From Fimbriiglobus ruber (GTDB lineage Bacteria; Planctomycetota; Planctomycetia; Gemmatales; Gemmataceae): a stretch of DNA of 64,000 nucleotides. Shown here one piece after another: positions 24,810-35,518 of this stretch. A program made the translations under genes and the position numbers. A model generated the notes under the pieces. That model made no database searches. It saw only the letters and a list, made by a program, of their open reading frames with translations, and had not been told where the DNA came from. The number at the start of each line of letters is the position of its first letter. Position 1 is the first letter of the stretch. The stretch is from positions 62,001 through 126,000 of the forward strand of contig NZ_NIDE01000018.1 in the NCBI RefSeq assembly GCF_002197845.1, read 5' to 3'.

Positions 24810-26530
24810 CGGGTGAAGTCTCTCTGATGCTGTGAAATGCCGGGGTTTTTGGCGTTCGGGCCGGGAAACACGCTGCGAGTCCCTTTTCGCCCTCCATGCC
24901 ATTCGCCGTTTGTGCTTGAAAAAGTGCGGCGTTCCGACTCTCTTTGGGTTTACTACGACTCATCGAGCGAAGGAACGCCGCATGACCCTTTCTATCCCCC
25001 TGACCCTCGTCATGGCCACGTGTACGGCCCCCTGCGAATCGGACACGCCCAGCCCTCGGGACCGCTCCCTCGACGATCTGTGTACCGCGTCCCGGGACCA
25101 ACTCCAGGCGCTCGTCGACGCCTTCCGGTCGGAGCCCATCACCCCGGCACGGACCCAGCAATTCGAGCACGACGTTCAGAACGCTCTCCGCGGGCTCGGC
25201 CGGCACGTCGTCCAGTACACCTACAACCACGTCGAACCGGCGGCCATCGCCGAGCAACCCCGGCACGCCCAGTTCGCGTGCGAGAGGTACACGCGGGTCG
25301 GCGCAAAGACCCCGCAGAACGTGTGGACGGTGTTCGGCCAACTGGTCGTCCGGCGGATCGGCTACCGGCCATCCCAGGCGGGCGAACCGATGCTCTTCCC
25401 GCTGGCCCACCGGCTGGGATTGATCCACGGGGCGAGTCCGGCTCTGGCCGCCCGGGCGTGCCAGTTCCTGGCCGAGGCCGGATCCAACCAGCAGCGGGTT
25501 CTGGCCCGCCTGCGGACGGACCACGGGGTCGGTTGGGGGGTCAAGAAGTTGCGCCAGGTGAGTCGGGCCGTGTCGGACGAGATGGCCGAATACCGGCACG
25601 ACGCCCAGGTCGACCAACTCGTGGCCTGGCTGGTCGCGGCCGGGGCATCGACCGGCCGACACAAGCCGGTCGTGTGTGTCGGTCGGGACGGGATCACGCT
25701 CCGTCTGCGGATGACACGCGGGAGTCTGTACGAGGTGGCCAGCACGGGCACGGTCAGCGTGTACGACCGCCGGGGGACGCGGTTGGGGACCGTGTACCTG
25801 GCGTACGCGCCCGCATCCGGCCAGCCCGCGATGCGTGGGGCGTTGACGGCCATCATCCGCGACGTGTTGACCCGGTGGGAGGGTCCGTTACCCCGGTGGT
25901 GCTACGTGACGGACGCCGGGGACAACGAGACCGGGTACTACGACGACGTGCTCAAGGGGATGACGCACCCGCGGACCCAGCAGGTCTTAGAGTGGGTCCG
26001 GGTGGTCGATTACTACCACGCGAGCGAGCGGGTGTGGACGTTGGCGAACGTGTTGTTCGGTGGCGACCGGGGGGCCGTGGGGTGGGCGAAGAAGATGCTG
26101 AAGTGGATGCTCCAACCGGGCGGGGTGAACCGGGTGCTGCACTCGGCCGCGGCGTTCCGGGTGGCCCGGACGCTGACCCGGACCCAGAAGAAGGAGTACG
26201 ACCGGGCGTACGCGTACCTGCGAAACCGGATGGGTCACATGGACTACGCGAGATACCGACGGGTGGGTGTTCCGTTGGGCAGTGGAGTAACCGAGGCGGC
26301 GTGCAAGACGGTGTTCACTCAGCGGTTGAAGCTCAGCGGCATGCGGTGGACGAAAGAGGGGGCGCAAGTGATCTTGAACCTGCGGGTGATCCTCCTGAGC
26401 GGGGTCTGGGACGTCGTGTATGGGCGGGTCTTGGCCGCACGGCCGCAGCCCATCATGAGGGGTCACGTCGCTTCGGAGCCAAACGAGCTGGGAATCGCCG
26501 CATAATCAGCGAGTTAGAGAGACTTCAACC
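24810..26530 (+). mobile_element. ISKra4-like element nested in IS1380 copy A
   Basis: Inverted repeats GG(G/T)TGAAGTCTCTCT mark the ends, and an 8-bp duplication GATATAAC flanks the element (24802-24809 and 26531-26538). It is 1,721 bp and contains one transposase gene in the same direction as its host. It lies 106 bp behind the IS1380 transposase stop, so it did not damage that gene. Confidence 0.88.
24982..26505 (+). CDS. ISKra4-family transposase
   Basis: ATG 24982 lies behind AAGGAA; the open frame extends upstream to 24832 without character. The 507-residue product has VFGQLVVRRIGYRPSQ, a catalytic-type core VVCVGRDGITLRLR, YVTDAGDNETGYYDDVL, VDYYHASERVWTLANVLFG and the C-terminal block GVPLGSGVTEAACKTVFTQRLKLSGMRW, TKEGAQVILNLRVILLSG. 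These are the hallmarks of ISKra4-type transposases. It appears intact. Confidence 0.85.
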   Translation: MTLSIPLTLVMATCTAPCESDTPSPRDRSLDDLCTASRDQLQALVDAFRSEPITPARTQQFEHDVQNALRGLGRHVVQYTYNHVEPAAIAEQPRHAQFACERYTRVGAKTPQNVWTVFGQLVVRRIGYRPSQAGEPMLFPLAHRLGLIHGASPALAARACQFLAEAGSNQQRVLARLRTDHGVGWGVKKLRQVSRAVSDEMAEYRHDAQVDQLVAWLVAAGASTGRHKPVVCVGRDGITLRLRMTRGSLYEVASTGTVSVYDRRGTRLGTVYLAYAPASGQPAMRGALTAIIRDVLTRWEGPLPRWCYVTDAGDNETGYYDDVLKGMTHPRTQQVLEWVRVVDYYHASERVWTLANVLFGGDRGAVGWAKKMLKWMLQPGGVNRVLHSAAAFRVARTLTRTQKKEYDRAYAYLRNRMGHMDYARYRRVGVPLGSGVTEAACKTVFTQRLKLSGMRWTKEGAQVILNLRVILLSGVWDVVYGRVLAARPQPIMRGHVASEPNELGIAA

Positions 26531-26837
26531 GATATAACAATGAAGAAGCCCACTCTCATGAGTGGGGCCAGAGATGATATGCAATTTACCAGAGCGACAC
26601 TGCCTACATCGCGATCGCAACCGCCCTCGCTTGTTTAAGGATTAGTCAGCCCGGCGACCCGGCCTACGGGATCGCATCCAGTACCGAGCACAAGATTGCC
26701 ATCTTCCCTGGCGGTGTACCGCTCTTGGCCGACGGGAAGGTGGTCGGGGCGGTTGGAGTCATTGGCAGCAAGCCGGACCAGGACCACGCCGTCGCCGAAG
26801 CTGGGGCCGGGGCCGGGGCCGGGGAATTCACCTCAAC

Positions 26838-26948
26838 ATGACATATTTCGCGTACGCCACACCGAATGATCCGAAGGTGGGTGACACACGAATTCTGCGG
26901 CCCGGGACAGTGGTGGACAAGGATGAGTTGATAGCCCAATACGGGTAG
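26838..26948 (+). CDS. Possible 36-residue ORF coupled to the GlcG/HbpS-like gene
   Basis: ATG 26838 overlaps the TGA of the split gene (ATGA). The frame encodes MTYFAYATPNDPKVGDTRIL, then RPGTVVDKDELIAQYG and a TAG. Composition is protein-like and the overlap suggests translational coupling, but it is short and I know no homologue. It could also be the shifted tail of a longer ancestral C-terminus. Confidence 0.35.
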   Translation: MTYFAYATPNDPKVGDTRILRPGTVVDKDELIAQYG

Positions 26949-27057
26949 CCAGCATGGGTGGAAAGACCTTGGCATCCGTGCGGCACCACGTTTGCAATAT
27001 GCCACTCGCGGATTGCCCGGGCTGTTAAAATGGGTGCCCCTACCGAGGAGATTGTCA

Positions 27058-27079
27058 TGCCACAAGGCGACAAAGCTAA
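27058..27079 (+). pseudogene. Start of a small gene cut off by IS1380 copy B
   Basis: A GAGGAG site 8 bases before ATG 27058 opens MPQGDKA, after which copy B begins. The opening resembles small basic, CsbD-neighbourhood proteins starting MPxGDKS, but beyond copy B the joined frame (SGKPAW then stop) does not continue such a protein. Either the downstream part was lost with the insertion or the resemblance is chance. Confidence 0.3.
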
Positions 27080-28928
27080 ACCTTAAACAAGCGGGTTTTC
27101 TTACACATTTTTGCATATTGATTCCGTCGACGAACTCTCCGGAGCCCGCCGTGGGTCGGGCCTGTTGCATGATACGATGATTGATCCTGCCTCCTCCCTT
27201 TCACCCCGTGGCTCGTTCGGCGTGTGCGCGGATCGGGACATCCAGATCCCGACATCGATTCGTCCGGTCCTACCGCCGCAACCGATCGACCAGTCGGAAG
27301 AAGATGGCCAGGTGCGGGTTCCCGCCCAGCAGTCGGAGTACCAACCGCCGGCCGGACTTCACCACTTGGCACGGCAACGACACGAACGCGCTGACGAACG
27401 TCTTGAATTCCCATCCCAGAACCTGCCGTTTCTCATCCCGGTGCCGGTCCCGCCAGCGGCCCGCCGTGTCCGGAAGCATCAACGCCCACCATGCCTTCAG
27501 GGACCACGCCAGGGATGTCATGACCATGTACGCCCAGTTGCTCGCCAGCGTGTCCGTCGGGGACGACAGGGCCCGGACGCCGCCCTTCAACGGGGCGATC
27601 AAGTTCTCCTGGTGGCACCGGTCGTTGGCCGAGAACACGATCTCGGCCGGCGTCCACTCCCGCTCGTTGGTGATGTCAAACAACTACCGCGTCTCGTCGA
27701 ACAACACCCGCTGTCCCTTCGTCCGCGCGATGGTCTTGCGGACGACGATCATCCGGTACTCGCGGGCGCACGCGGTCGGGCGGTACGCGAACTCGGCCAC
27801 GTCCTCCGACGGCAACCGCAGGGTCTCGTACTCCCGGTCCCGGACGATCCCGTCGCGGATGTCGGCCGGCGTCCGGCGGGTCGCGGTGGCGACCGCGGAC
27901 CGGGCCGGACGGGTCACCCGGTGCCACGCCGTCGGCGGCCGTTCCTCGACCCGGGCGACCAGGTTCGGTTTGGCGTCGTACCCGAACACGAACCGCAGGT
28001 CGGCGATCGCGTTCCACCCGTCGAGGCACGCGGTCTGGGAGAAGTCGGTGTCCCCGCGGAACAGAACCTTCCGGAACCCGGCCTCCCGGCACAGGGTGGC
28101 CGCCCGCGTCAGTTCGCCGGCCGCGCCCTCGTGCGACGGACGGTTGCCGGGCCGGTTGACGAGGCTCAGCACCTTCCCGGTGTTGGCCCGGGAAACGATC
28201 AGCGGGTGGTATCCCCACCGCCCATCGTACGTGATGTCCTGGCCCTGTTTCGACCGCCCGCCGGTCTCCACGATCGTCCCGTCGGCATCGATGACGGCCA
28301 GGTCGAAGAACGGGTCGGGTTGTTCGGCCCAGACGCGGCGGGGGGTGCGGTCAAAGGCGTCGAGCAGAGCACGGACATCCTTCTCCCGGAAGCGGCGGCA
28401 GAAGTCGCCGGCCGTCGTCGGATCCGGGATGCGGGCGGCCCCGAGGGCGTCGAGGACGGCCGCGTCGTTGCGGAGGCGGTCGATATCCTGCAGGCCGGTT
28501 CCGCCGCACAGGGCGTTGTACGCGAGGGTCAGGACATGGTCGGATTCGTGGTACGGGAGGTGCGTCTTCAGCACCCGGACGGACGGATCGATGTCTCCCA
28601 CGAGGCCGGTGCGGCCGACGAGTTGATGGATGAGTCCGATGCCCCCGCAGGTGATGGCGCGGGTCGGATCGGCGACCTCGTAGTGAAGGGTGTGGTCCGA
28701 GAGAACGGGTCGGGCCGGTGACCCACCGGTCCGTTTATTGAGACGGCGTTCGATACGTGTCTTGTTTTTGCGGAACCACTTCTGGAAGATGGTCTTCACT
28801 TGAAATCCTTCTGTGGGGCGGCCGTTCGGGTCGTGTGGCCATGACCAAAACAACCGAAACGCAGGGGGATTTCAAGCTTTTCCCACTTCCCTTAAAAAAT
28901 CATGCCCCGTAGTTCGCTTGGTTAAGGA
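27080..28928 (-). mobile_element. IS1380-family element, copy B, inverted relative to copy A
   Basis: The same terminal sequences as copy A occur: CCTTAAACAAGCG at 27081 and CGCTTGGTTAAGG ending at 28927. The flanking 4-mers are CTAA (27076-27079) and CTAG (28929-28932), so the target duplication is imperfect; a mutation or recombination with copy A could explain this. Size is 1,849 bp. Confidence 0.88.
27270..28799 (-). pseudogene. IS1380-family transposase, copy B, with an internal amber stop
   Basis: GTG 28799 lies behind GAAGGA as in copy A. The frame reads through DCATIDMDG-equivalent FFDLAVIDADGTIVETGG and LFRGDTDFSQTACLDGW, then meets a TAG at 27684-27686 where copy A has Tyr (DEVRYFFYIT against DETR-stop-LFDIT). 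The same frame continues beyond with FSANDRCHQENLIAPLKGG to 27270. Only one base change separates it from an open gene. Copy A and copy B differ at many positions, so they are not recent duplicates of one another. Confidence 0.88.
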
Positions 28929-29019
28929 CTAGCGGAAAGCCGGCTTGGTGACGGCGAGCTCCAGTCGGTGGCGTGAACGACTCGCTCGCCGAACCCGCAT
29001 CACCCACGGAAACATCACC

Positions 29020-29361
29020 ATGCAACATCGGCACCTGCAGTTCGGCCACGGGTTCCGCGTCGTCCTCGGCGACGACCGCTCGCAGGCCGCCCAGCTGACA
29101 CTCGCCCCGGCTGAGACCGAGGGCGGGCCCGACAACCGCCACCACGGCGCGGACCAGTGGCTCTACGTGGTGAGCGGGACGGGGGCGGCGATCGTCGAAG
29201 GCGAGCGGGTAGAACTGCGGGACGGGACCCTCGTACTGATCCCACGTGGCGACCAGCACGAGATCCGGAACACGGGTGACACGCCCCTCAAGACGCTCAA
29301 CCTCTACGTCCCGCCCGCCTACACCGACGCGGGCGAAGAGTTGCCCGCCGGCGGAAAATGA
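29020..29361 (+). CDS. Small cupin-domain protein
   Basis: From ATG 29020 the 113-residue product is a single cupin-2 barrel: motif 1 HHGADQWLYVVSGTGAAIVEGE with metal-binding His pair, motif 2 DGTLVLIPRGDQHEIRNTGDTPLKTL. The upstream in-frame extension to 28945 crosses the region next to IS1380 copy B and is unlikely. Cupins of this type bind a metal and may be dioxygenases, isomerases or sensors; the substrate is unknown. The gene precedes a methyltransferase by 45 bp. Confidence 0.85.
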   Translation: MQHRHLQFGHGFRVVLGDDRSQAAQLTLAPAETEGGPDNRHHGADQWLYVVSGTGAAIVEGERVELRDGTLVLIPRGDQHEIRNTGDTPLKTLNLYVPPAYTDAGEELPAGGK

Positions 29362-29406
29362 TTCGGATACCCGGCATCGCGTTCATACCACTTGAGATTC
29401 TGATTT

Positions 29407-30213
29407 ATGGCCGATCAAGCCTCGGACTACGATGCTTATCAGGAGTCTTTTCACAAAGCGTTCCGAGCCGAGTTACAGGGAATCCTGGACGCACTCCCGA
29501 TTCCCGGTGACGGCGATGTACTCGATGTGCCCTGCGGGAACGGGTTTTACACCCGACGACTGACCGAGCGAATGGGACCGGGTGGACGGTTGACCGCCGT
29601 CGATGCGAGTGGCGAATACCTCCGACGCGCCCGCGAAGCCGTGGCCGGGTCGAAGGCCGAGGTCAAAGTTCGCAAGGCGAACGCCTACAAGCTGCCGTTC
29701 CCCGACGGCACCTTCGATTTGGTGTGGTGTGCCCAGAGTCTGATCAGCCTCGACCCCGACCGCGCCGTCCGCGAGATGTTCCGGGTGGTCAAACGCTCCG
29801 GCGTGGTGGCGATCCTCGAAGTGGACGAGTTCCACCACGTCCTGCTGCCGTTGCCGGTGGAACTGGAAGCCGCCATGCCCTTGGCCGTCCAGGCGGCAAG
29901 TCTTGAGCGGTACGGCGACGGGAAGAAGTTGGCGCCGGCCCGCGGTCTCCGCCGGGTACTCAAGAACGCGAAGTTCCGCTGTGTCCGCCGGGTGACTTAC
30001 CCCTTCGACCGCGCTGCACCGTTCGATCTGCACACCACCGCATTTCTGAAGCGTCACGTCGATTATCTGCGATCGTTCGCGTACCCGCACCTTCCGGCCC
30101 CGATGCAGGCGGTGTTCGACCGCGTGACCGATCCGGGCAAAGCCAAGTCACTCTTCCGCCTGACGGATGCCGAAGTCGTGTGCATTAACGCGGTCTACCT
30201 GGCCAGTGTCTAA
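29407..30213 (+). CDS. Class I SAM-dependent methyltransferase
   Basis: The 268-residue protein shows motif I VLDVPCGNGFYTRRLTERMG, motif II TAVDASGEYLRRARE, and the post-motifs KANAYKLPFPDGTFDLVWCAQSLISL and REMFRVVKRSGVVAILEVDE, as in Methyltransf_11/25 members. The C-terminal half (residues 150-268) is a lid domain without known motif. ATG 29407 was taken as the first Met of the frame. Substrate unknown. Confidence 0.9.
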   Translation: MADQASDYDAYQESFHKAFRAELQGILDALPIPGDGDVLDVPCGNGFYTRRLTERMGPGGRLTAVDASGEYLRRAREAVAGSKAEVKVRKANAYKLPFPDGTFDLVWCAQSLISLDPDRAVREMFRVVKRSGVVAILEVDEFHHVLLPLPVELEAAMPLAVQAASLERYGDGKKLAPARGLRRVLKNAKFRCVRRVTYPFDRAAPFDLHTTAFLKRHVDYLRSFAYPHLPAPMQAVFDRVTDPGKAKSLFRLTDAEVVCINAVYLASV

Positions 30214-30504
30214 CCAAGCAGTTTGTCGATGTCCTCCTTCGTGGGTGGTACGGCGGCCTGCCGATCTCCAACCAAGGCTGCCCGGCGTAAAGGTTCTCGC
30301 AGCCGATGCGGTCGTGTACGGGCATGGTCGTTCTCCTCACGACTACCGCTCCTCCTGGCAACACAACTCAGCCTCCTGTGATTCGTATTGACCGACCGTT
30401 CGGGGCGGATAAAGTTGCTGGATCGTGCGGGGGTGGATCCGCCTGCGAGCCGGGGACCAGACTCTGCTCCCGACTTTCTGATCCGTTAAGTTGCCCGTGC
30501 CCAC

Positions 30505-31958
30505 CCACCCCTTTCAACATATTATGTTCGTATGTCTTTGAGGATTCGCGCGGTCGCGACATGCTTCTTGGCCGCGAACCGGGTTCGCCGCGGCTTGGGT
30601 TTCTTGGGCCCCCGTTTCGCGGCCCGATACCGGGCCACCTTGGCACGCCGGGCGACCGCGATCAACCACGCCGCCATCTGGGCCGCCGACCACTCCCGGA
30701 TGACGTCCCACGTGTCCGCCGGGACCGCGATGTCCAGGCCCGGAAGGATGGTCGCGATCTCTAACCCGATGTGGTAATCGGACAGCGGGGCGGCCGTCGG
30801 GTGGGCCACCCGGGCGGCCGCGGCCACCACCGCGTACACGTTCCCGCACGCCACCGCCACACCGAACCCGAACAAGGCGGCCGCCGGATACCCGAGCGTG
30901 TTGACCTCGCATTGGAGGACCGTGGTCAACCGCTGGAACAGGGGCTCGACCGTCCACCGCTCGAGGTACAGGTCGGCGATCGCCCCGGCGTCGGCCACCG
31001 CCACCGGCACGTTAGTCACGATCTCGATCACCGTGTCCCCGTCTTCGGTCGGGCGGTCGAGGGTCAACCGTACCCGCCGGACGACTAACGTCGCGCCCCC
31101 CGGCCCGATCAGGGTGAGCGTCTGCTCGGTCAGCGTCCCGGTGGCCGTCCGCCCGGCCGCCTGCCAGTCCGATTCGTGGTCCCACGACAGGGTCGACGCG
31201 TGCCGCCGGAGGACGAAGTACCCGCCCCGGTCGGACACCCCGAACACGAACCCGGTGGTGCAGAAGTTGCGATCCCCGAGCCACACGTCCCGAGGGCTAC
31301 GGACGCCACGATGGGCCCGAGCAGAGCCCGCTCCTGGGCGTGCCCGTCGTCCGAACACACGATGTCCAGGGCCAACCCGAGGGCCGGGTCGAGGACCACC
31401 AGGGTTTGCCCCGGGAGCGGCCCGGCGGCCACGTCCCGCAACGGTTGGAGTCGCCGCGGGGTCTTCGCCACGTGGTTCCCGTCGAGGATCTTAAGTCGAT
31501 ACCCCGGGAGCCGATCCGGGGCCGCCCCGCCCATCGCCCGGAGGACCGGTTCCAACCGGGCGGCCGTGTGCCGGACGAGGGCCGCCCCGGCGGCCGACGG
31601 CATCCGGTTCCGGCGGGCGTACACGTCCGACACGGTCACCGGGAGATCGGGCGTGGCCCGGGCGGCGGCGTGGATCGACGGGTGAATCCGGCACACCACG
31701 GTCGACATCAAGTCGACGCACGTGGAGAACAGGAGGGTTCGCCCGGCCCGCGGCCCGACGGTCTGGTCGAACAGAGCGTCGACGGCGTCCGTCGCGAGCG
31801 CGTATTCGAGGGCTCCGCGGGCGGCGACGGCCAACGGGGTGGCGGTCAGGAATCGCGACAGGACGGCATTCAGGAGCATGGGAGATCCTTCCCGGAGTTT
31901 TCCGCAAACCACGCCATGATATACTATTCCGAAGATCGCTCCGTGTTGAAAGGGGTGG
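30505..31958 (-). mobile_element. IS4-family element
   Basis: CCACCCCTTTCAACA at 30505-30519 recurs inverted at 31944-31958, enclosing one transposase gene on the minus strand. I could not identify a clean target duplication. The element is about 1.45 kb and sits between the methyltransferase and the first hybrid histidine kinase, 71 bp before the kinase start, so it may affect that gene's promoter. The 290 bp between 30214 and the element contain nothing I can name. Confidence 0.75.
30522..31879 (-). pseudogene. IS4-family transposase with one frameshift
   Basis: ATG 31879 follows AAGGATCTCCC. The first frame carries an N-terminal helical domain and the catalytic Asp in LKILDGNHVAKTPRRL. 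At the GGG run 31294-31296 one base is missing; the next frame continues with VWLGDRNFCTTGFVFG (second Asp) and LYLERWTVEPLFQRLTTVLQ, the YREK-like block with the catalytic Glu, to 30522. Corrected length is about 453 residues, normal for IS4. The lesion may be a homopolymer sequencing error. Confidence 0.85.
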
Positions 31959-32028
31959 CCGTGCCCACCCCACGAAGCGGGACTCCCCCGAGGCGGTCCC
32001 ACGCTGTTTGCCACGAGAGTCGGCACCC

Positions 32029-35000
32029 ATGTCCCAACCGCAGCGACAACGCCCGAAGCAGTCCGACAGCGAGCTTTTTCGGCTGCTGGTCGATAACGTC
32101 CAGGACTACGCCATTTTCGTCATCGACCCGGAGGGCAGGGTCGAAAATTGGAACCCGGGGCCGAGCGGCTACTCGGCTACCGGGAGGAGGAAGTCGTCGG
32201 ACGCTCGGTCGCCGTCTTTTTCACCCCGGAGGACATCGAGAACGGGTTCCCGCAGCGGGAGATGCGACAGGCGCTGGAGTCGGGTCGGGGGAACAACGAC
32301 CGCTGGCACGTCCGCAAGGACGGCACCCGCTTGTGGTGCGGCGGAACGCTGACGCCCTTGTGGGACGAGGGCCGGAAGCTCCGGGGGTTCGCCAAGATCC
32401 TGCGGGACCGGACGGAGTGGAAGCGGGCCGAGGAGGAGCGTACGATTCGCACGAAGGACATCGAACGCCGGCAGCGGTTGTACGACGCCGTCCTCTCGAA
32501 CACACCCGATTTTGTTTACGTCTTCGACCTCAACCACCGCTTCACCTTCGCCAACGAAGTCCTGCTACGGATGTGGGGGAAGACCTCGGACGAGGCCATC
32601 GGCAAGACCTGTCTCGAACTCGGGTACGAACCGTGGCACGCCGCCATGCACGACCGGGAGATCGAACAGGTCGTCGCCACCCGGCAGCCGGTCAAGGGCG
32701 AGGTTCTGTTCACCGGCACGTTCGGTCGGCGCATCTACGAATACATCTTCGTCCCGGTCCTGGGTGAAAGGGGAGACGTCGAGGCGGTCGCCGGGACGAC
32801 ACGGGACGTGACCGACCGCAGGCAGGCCGAGGAACAGGTCCGGCACAGCGAGCGGCTCCACCGGGCCATCGCCGAACTGTCCACGGACTATGCGTTCGAC
32901 GGGACCATCGGCCTGGACGGGACGGTACGCATCGAGCGGGTGACGGAGGGCTTCGCCAAGTTCTACGGCCTGACCCTGGACGAGATGAATGCCCAGGGCG
33001 GCTGGGGAAGCGTCATCCATGCCGACGATCACCCGGTCGTCGGCCGGACCATCGAGCGGCTGCTGGCGGGCCAGATCGACCGGGGTGAGGTCCGGGGGCT
33101 TCGCCGTGACGGCTCGGTCAAGTGGCAGGCGTACCTGACCGTTCCCGTCCGGGACGGTGCCAGCGGGCGCACCGTGAGCCTGTACGGGGCCGCCACGGAC
33201 GTGACGGCGCAGCGGCAGTTGACCGAGCAGCTTCGTGGTCAGGCCGAGAGCCTGGCGGCGATTCTGGCGGCGACCGTGGACAACATCTACCTGCTCGACA
33301 AGGAGGGCCGCTACCGCTACGTGAGCCTGGGCGGGGCGAGGGTACTGGGTTTGGAGCCGGGGCAGATGACCGGCAGACGGTGGCAGGAGTTGGGCCTATC
33401 TGCCGACATCATGGAGCGATTCGACGCCCAGCGGAAGTGGGCGATTGAGACCGGCGAGCCGCAGCGACACGAAGTCGCCTTCACGGACCGGGCGGGCGGG
33501 AAACACCATTTCGAGTACACCATCGCCCCAGTGCGGGGCGAGGACGGCGGCTTCGAGGCGGTTGTTGTCGTCTCACGGGACGACACGGAGCGGAAGCGGG
33601 CCGAAGAGGCGTTACGGGAGGCCAGCACCACGCTCCGCAGCTTCTACGACACCGCCCCGGTCATGATGGGGGGGTGGAGGTCAGCGGCGAGGACGTGCTG
33701 CACGTGACCGACAACGCCGCCACGGGCCGGTTCTTCGGGGTCGCCCCCGACTTGATTGCCGGGCGAGCGGCCAGCGAGATGGGCGTCCCCCCGGACCACC
33801 TGTGGGAGTGGGTCCGGCACAACCGGGAGAGCGAGCGGACCGGGCAACCGGCCCGGTTCGAGTACCCGCACGAGACGCCCACCGGACGCCGCTGGGTGTC
33901 GGCCATCGTCTACTGCATCGAGCGGCTGTCCGGAGGCCGCTGCCGCTGCTCGTACGTGGCCGAGGACGTGACCGAGCGGAGGCGGGTGGAGGGAGCACTG
34001 CGGGAGGCCGAGCGGCGGTGGCGGGACTTGGCCGAGGCGCTGCCCAACCTCGTCTGGACCGACTTGCCGGACGGCCAGTGCGACTACCTCAGCAGCCAGT
34101 GGGGGGGCGTACACTGGTATCCCGGAGCAAGAACTGCTCGGACTGGTGTGGCTGGAGCGGGTCGTTCACCCGGACGACCGGGAGCGGACGCTCGCCTGCT
34201 GGATGACGGCGGTGGCGGACAAGGGCGTGTACGACCTGGAATATCGCATCCGACGCCACGACGGGCAGTACCGCTGGTTCAAGACACGAGGCGTGCCGAT
34301 CCGGGACGGCGAGGGGCGCATCGAGGAGTGGTTCGGCACCTGTACCGACATTGAGGACGAGAAGCGGGCCGTCGAGGCACTGCGGGCCGCCGACCGGCGC
34401 AAGGACGAGTTCCTGGCGAGGTTGGCCCACGAACTCCGCAACCCGCTGGCCCCGATTCGTAACGCCCTGCAAATCCTCAAGATGCCGAGAGTGGATGCGG
34501 CGACCGCCGAGCGGTCACGGGACATGATGGAGCGGCAGGTGCATCATCTGGTGCGTCTGGTGGACGACCTCCTGGACGTGTCACGGGTGATGCGGGGCAA
34601 GATCGTTCTCCGCCGGGAGCGGACCGAACTCGCCACGGTCGTTGCCCGTGCGGTCGAGACGGTGCAGCCGCTCGTGGACGCCCAGCGCCACGAGTTGAGC
34701 GTGCGCCTGCCGCCCGAATCCTTGCTCCTCAACGCCGACTCGGTGCGGCTCGTCCAGGTCGTCGGCAACCTGTTGACGAATGCGGCCAAATACACGGAGC
34801 CGGGCGGGCACATCCGGCTGACCGCCGACCGTGACGGAGACGTGGCCGTACTCCGGGTCCGGGATGACGGCATCGGGATCGCCCCGGACATGCTGCCGCA
34901 CGTCTTCGAGTTATTCGTGCAAGCCGACCACGCCACCACGAAGACCCAGGGCGGGTTGGGGATCGGGCTGACCCTGGTGAAAAACCTCGTGAACTTGCAC

Positions 35001-35518
35001 GGCGGAACGGTCGAGGCGCAGAGCGACGGGCCGGGCCGGGGGGGGGGGAGTTCGTCGTCCGGCTCCCGCTCGTGGTGCAGGGGATGGACCGGGAGCAAAG
35101 CGGTGACACGGTGACGAAGGCCCAAGAGTCGCCCTCTCCCTCCGGCCACCGCCTGCTCGTCGTGGACGACAATCAGGACGCCGCCGACAGCCTCGCCATG
35201 CTGCTCCGGCTGCACGGCCACGAGGTCCGGGTCGCCCACAGCGGCCAAGCGGCGCTGGAGGCAACAAAAGCCTTCAACCCGGGGCTGATCTTCCTCGACA
35301 TCGGGATGCCGGGGATGGACGGTTTCGAGGTCGCCCGTCGAGTGCGGAAGACGCCCGGCCTGGAGGACGTGGTACTGGCTGCGCTAACGGGCTGGGGCCA
35401 ACAAGTGGATCGCCGCCGCACGGCAGAAGCCGGGTTCGACCACCATCTCGTCAAGCCACCAGACCCGAAGGTGGTCGAGGGCTTGCGGGCCGGATTGAAG
35501 CGCCGAGAGGGGCAATGA
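32029..35518 (+). pseudogene. Multi-PAS hybrid histidine kinase with receiver, broken by four frameshifts
   Basis: ATG 32029 opens MSQPQRQRPKQSDSELFRLL. Across frames the order is five to six PAS/PAC domains (for example DNVQDYAIFVIDPEGRVENW, NTPDFVYVFDLNHRFTF, DNIYLLDKEGRYRYVSL), HisKA with [20 protein letters not shown], HATPase with [14 protein letters not shown] and [19 protein letters not shown], and a receiver LLVVDDNQDAADSL with FLDIGMPGMDGFEVARR. Frame changes fall at G4 32157-32160, G7 33668-33674, G7 34101-34107 and G11 35038-35048. Each is repaired by a change of run length, giving about 1,160 residues. The open segments are 32148-33707, 33674-34120, 34120-35060 and 35072-35518. 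It would be a soluble multi-signal sensor kinase with its own output receiver. Confidence 0.88.

Larger units (their letters stand above)
23045..26641 (+). mobile_element. IS1380-family element, copy A, carrying a nested ISKra4-like element
   Basis: The ends read TCCTTAACCAAGCG (from 23045) and CGCTTGTTTAAGGA (to 26641), the same ends as copy B. A TTAG duplication flanks it (23041-23044 and 26642-26645). The full span is 3,597 bp; subtracting the nested element and its 8-bp duplication leaves 1,868 bp, close to the 1,849 bp of copy B. It disrupts the GlcG/HbpS-like gene. Confidence 0.9.
22788..26841 (+). pseudogene. GlcG/HbpS-like (DUF336) heme-binding protein gene, split by IS1380
   Basis: The front part 22788-23044 encodes a hydrophobic start and [37 protein letters not shown], the GlcG/HbpS fold. 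The IS enters in TKELAKIS. The rest, from 26646, reads QPGDPAYGIASS, HKIAIFPGGVPLLADGKVVGAVGVIG and ends in a GAGAGAG tail at 26839-26841. Joining at the TTAG duplication restores one frame of about 150 residues. The present frame from 22788 stops at 23051 inside the IS. The gene is 9 bp behind the SDR and was probably co-transcribed with the dehydrogenases. Confidence 0.85.

Noticed and set aside
27111-28721. Plus-strand frame of 536 codons over IS1380 copy B
   Set aside because: It is antisense to the transposase, which has conserved DDE motifs on the minus strand; the long shadow reflects GC content.
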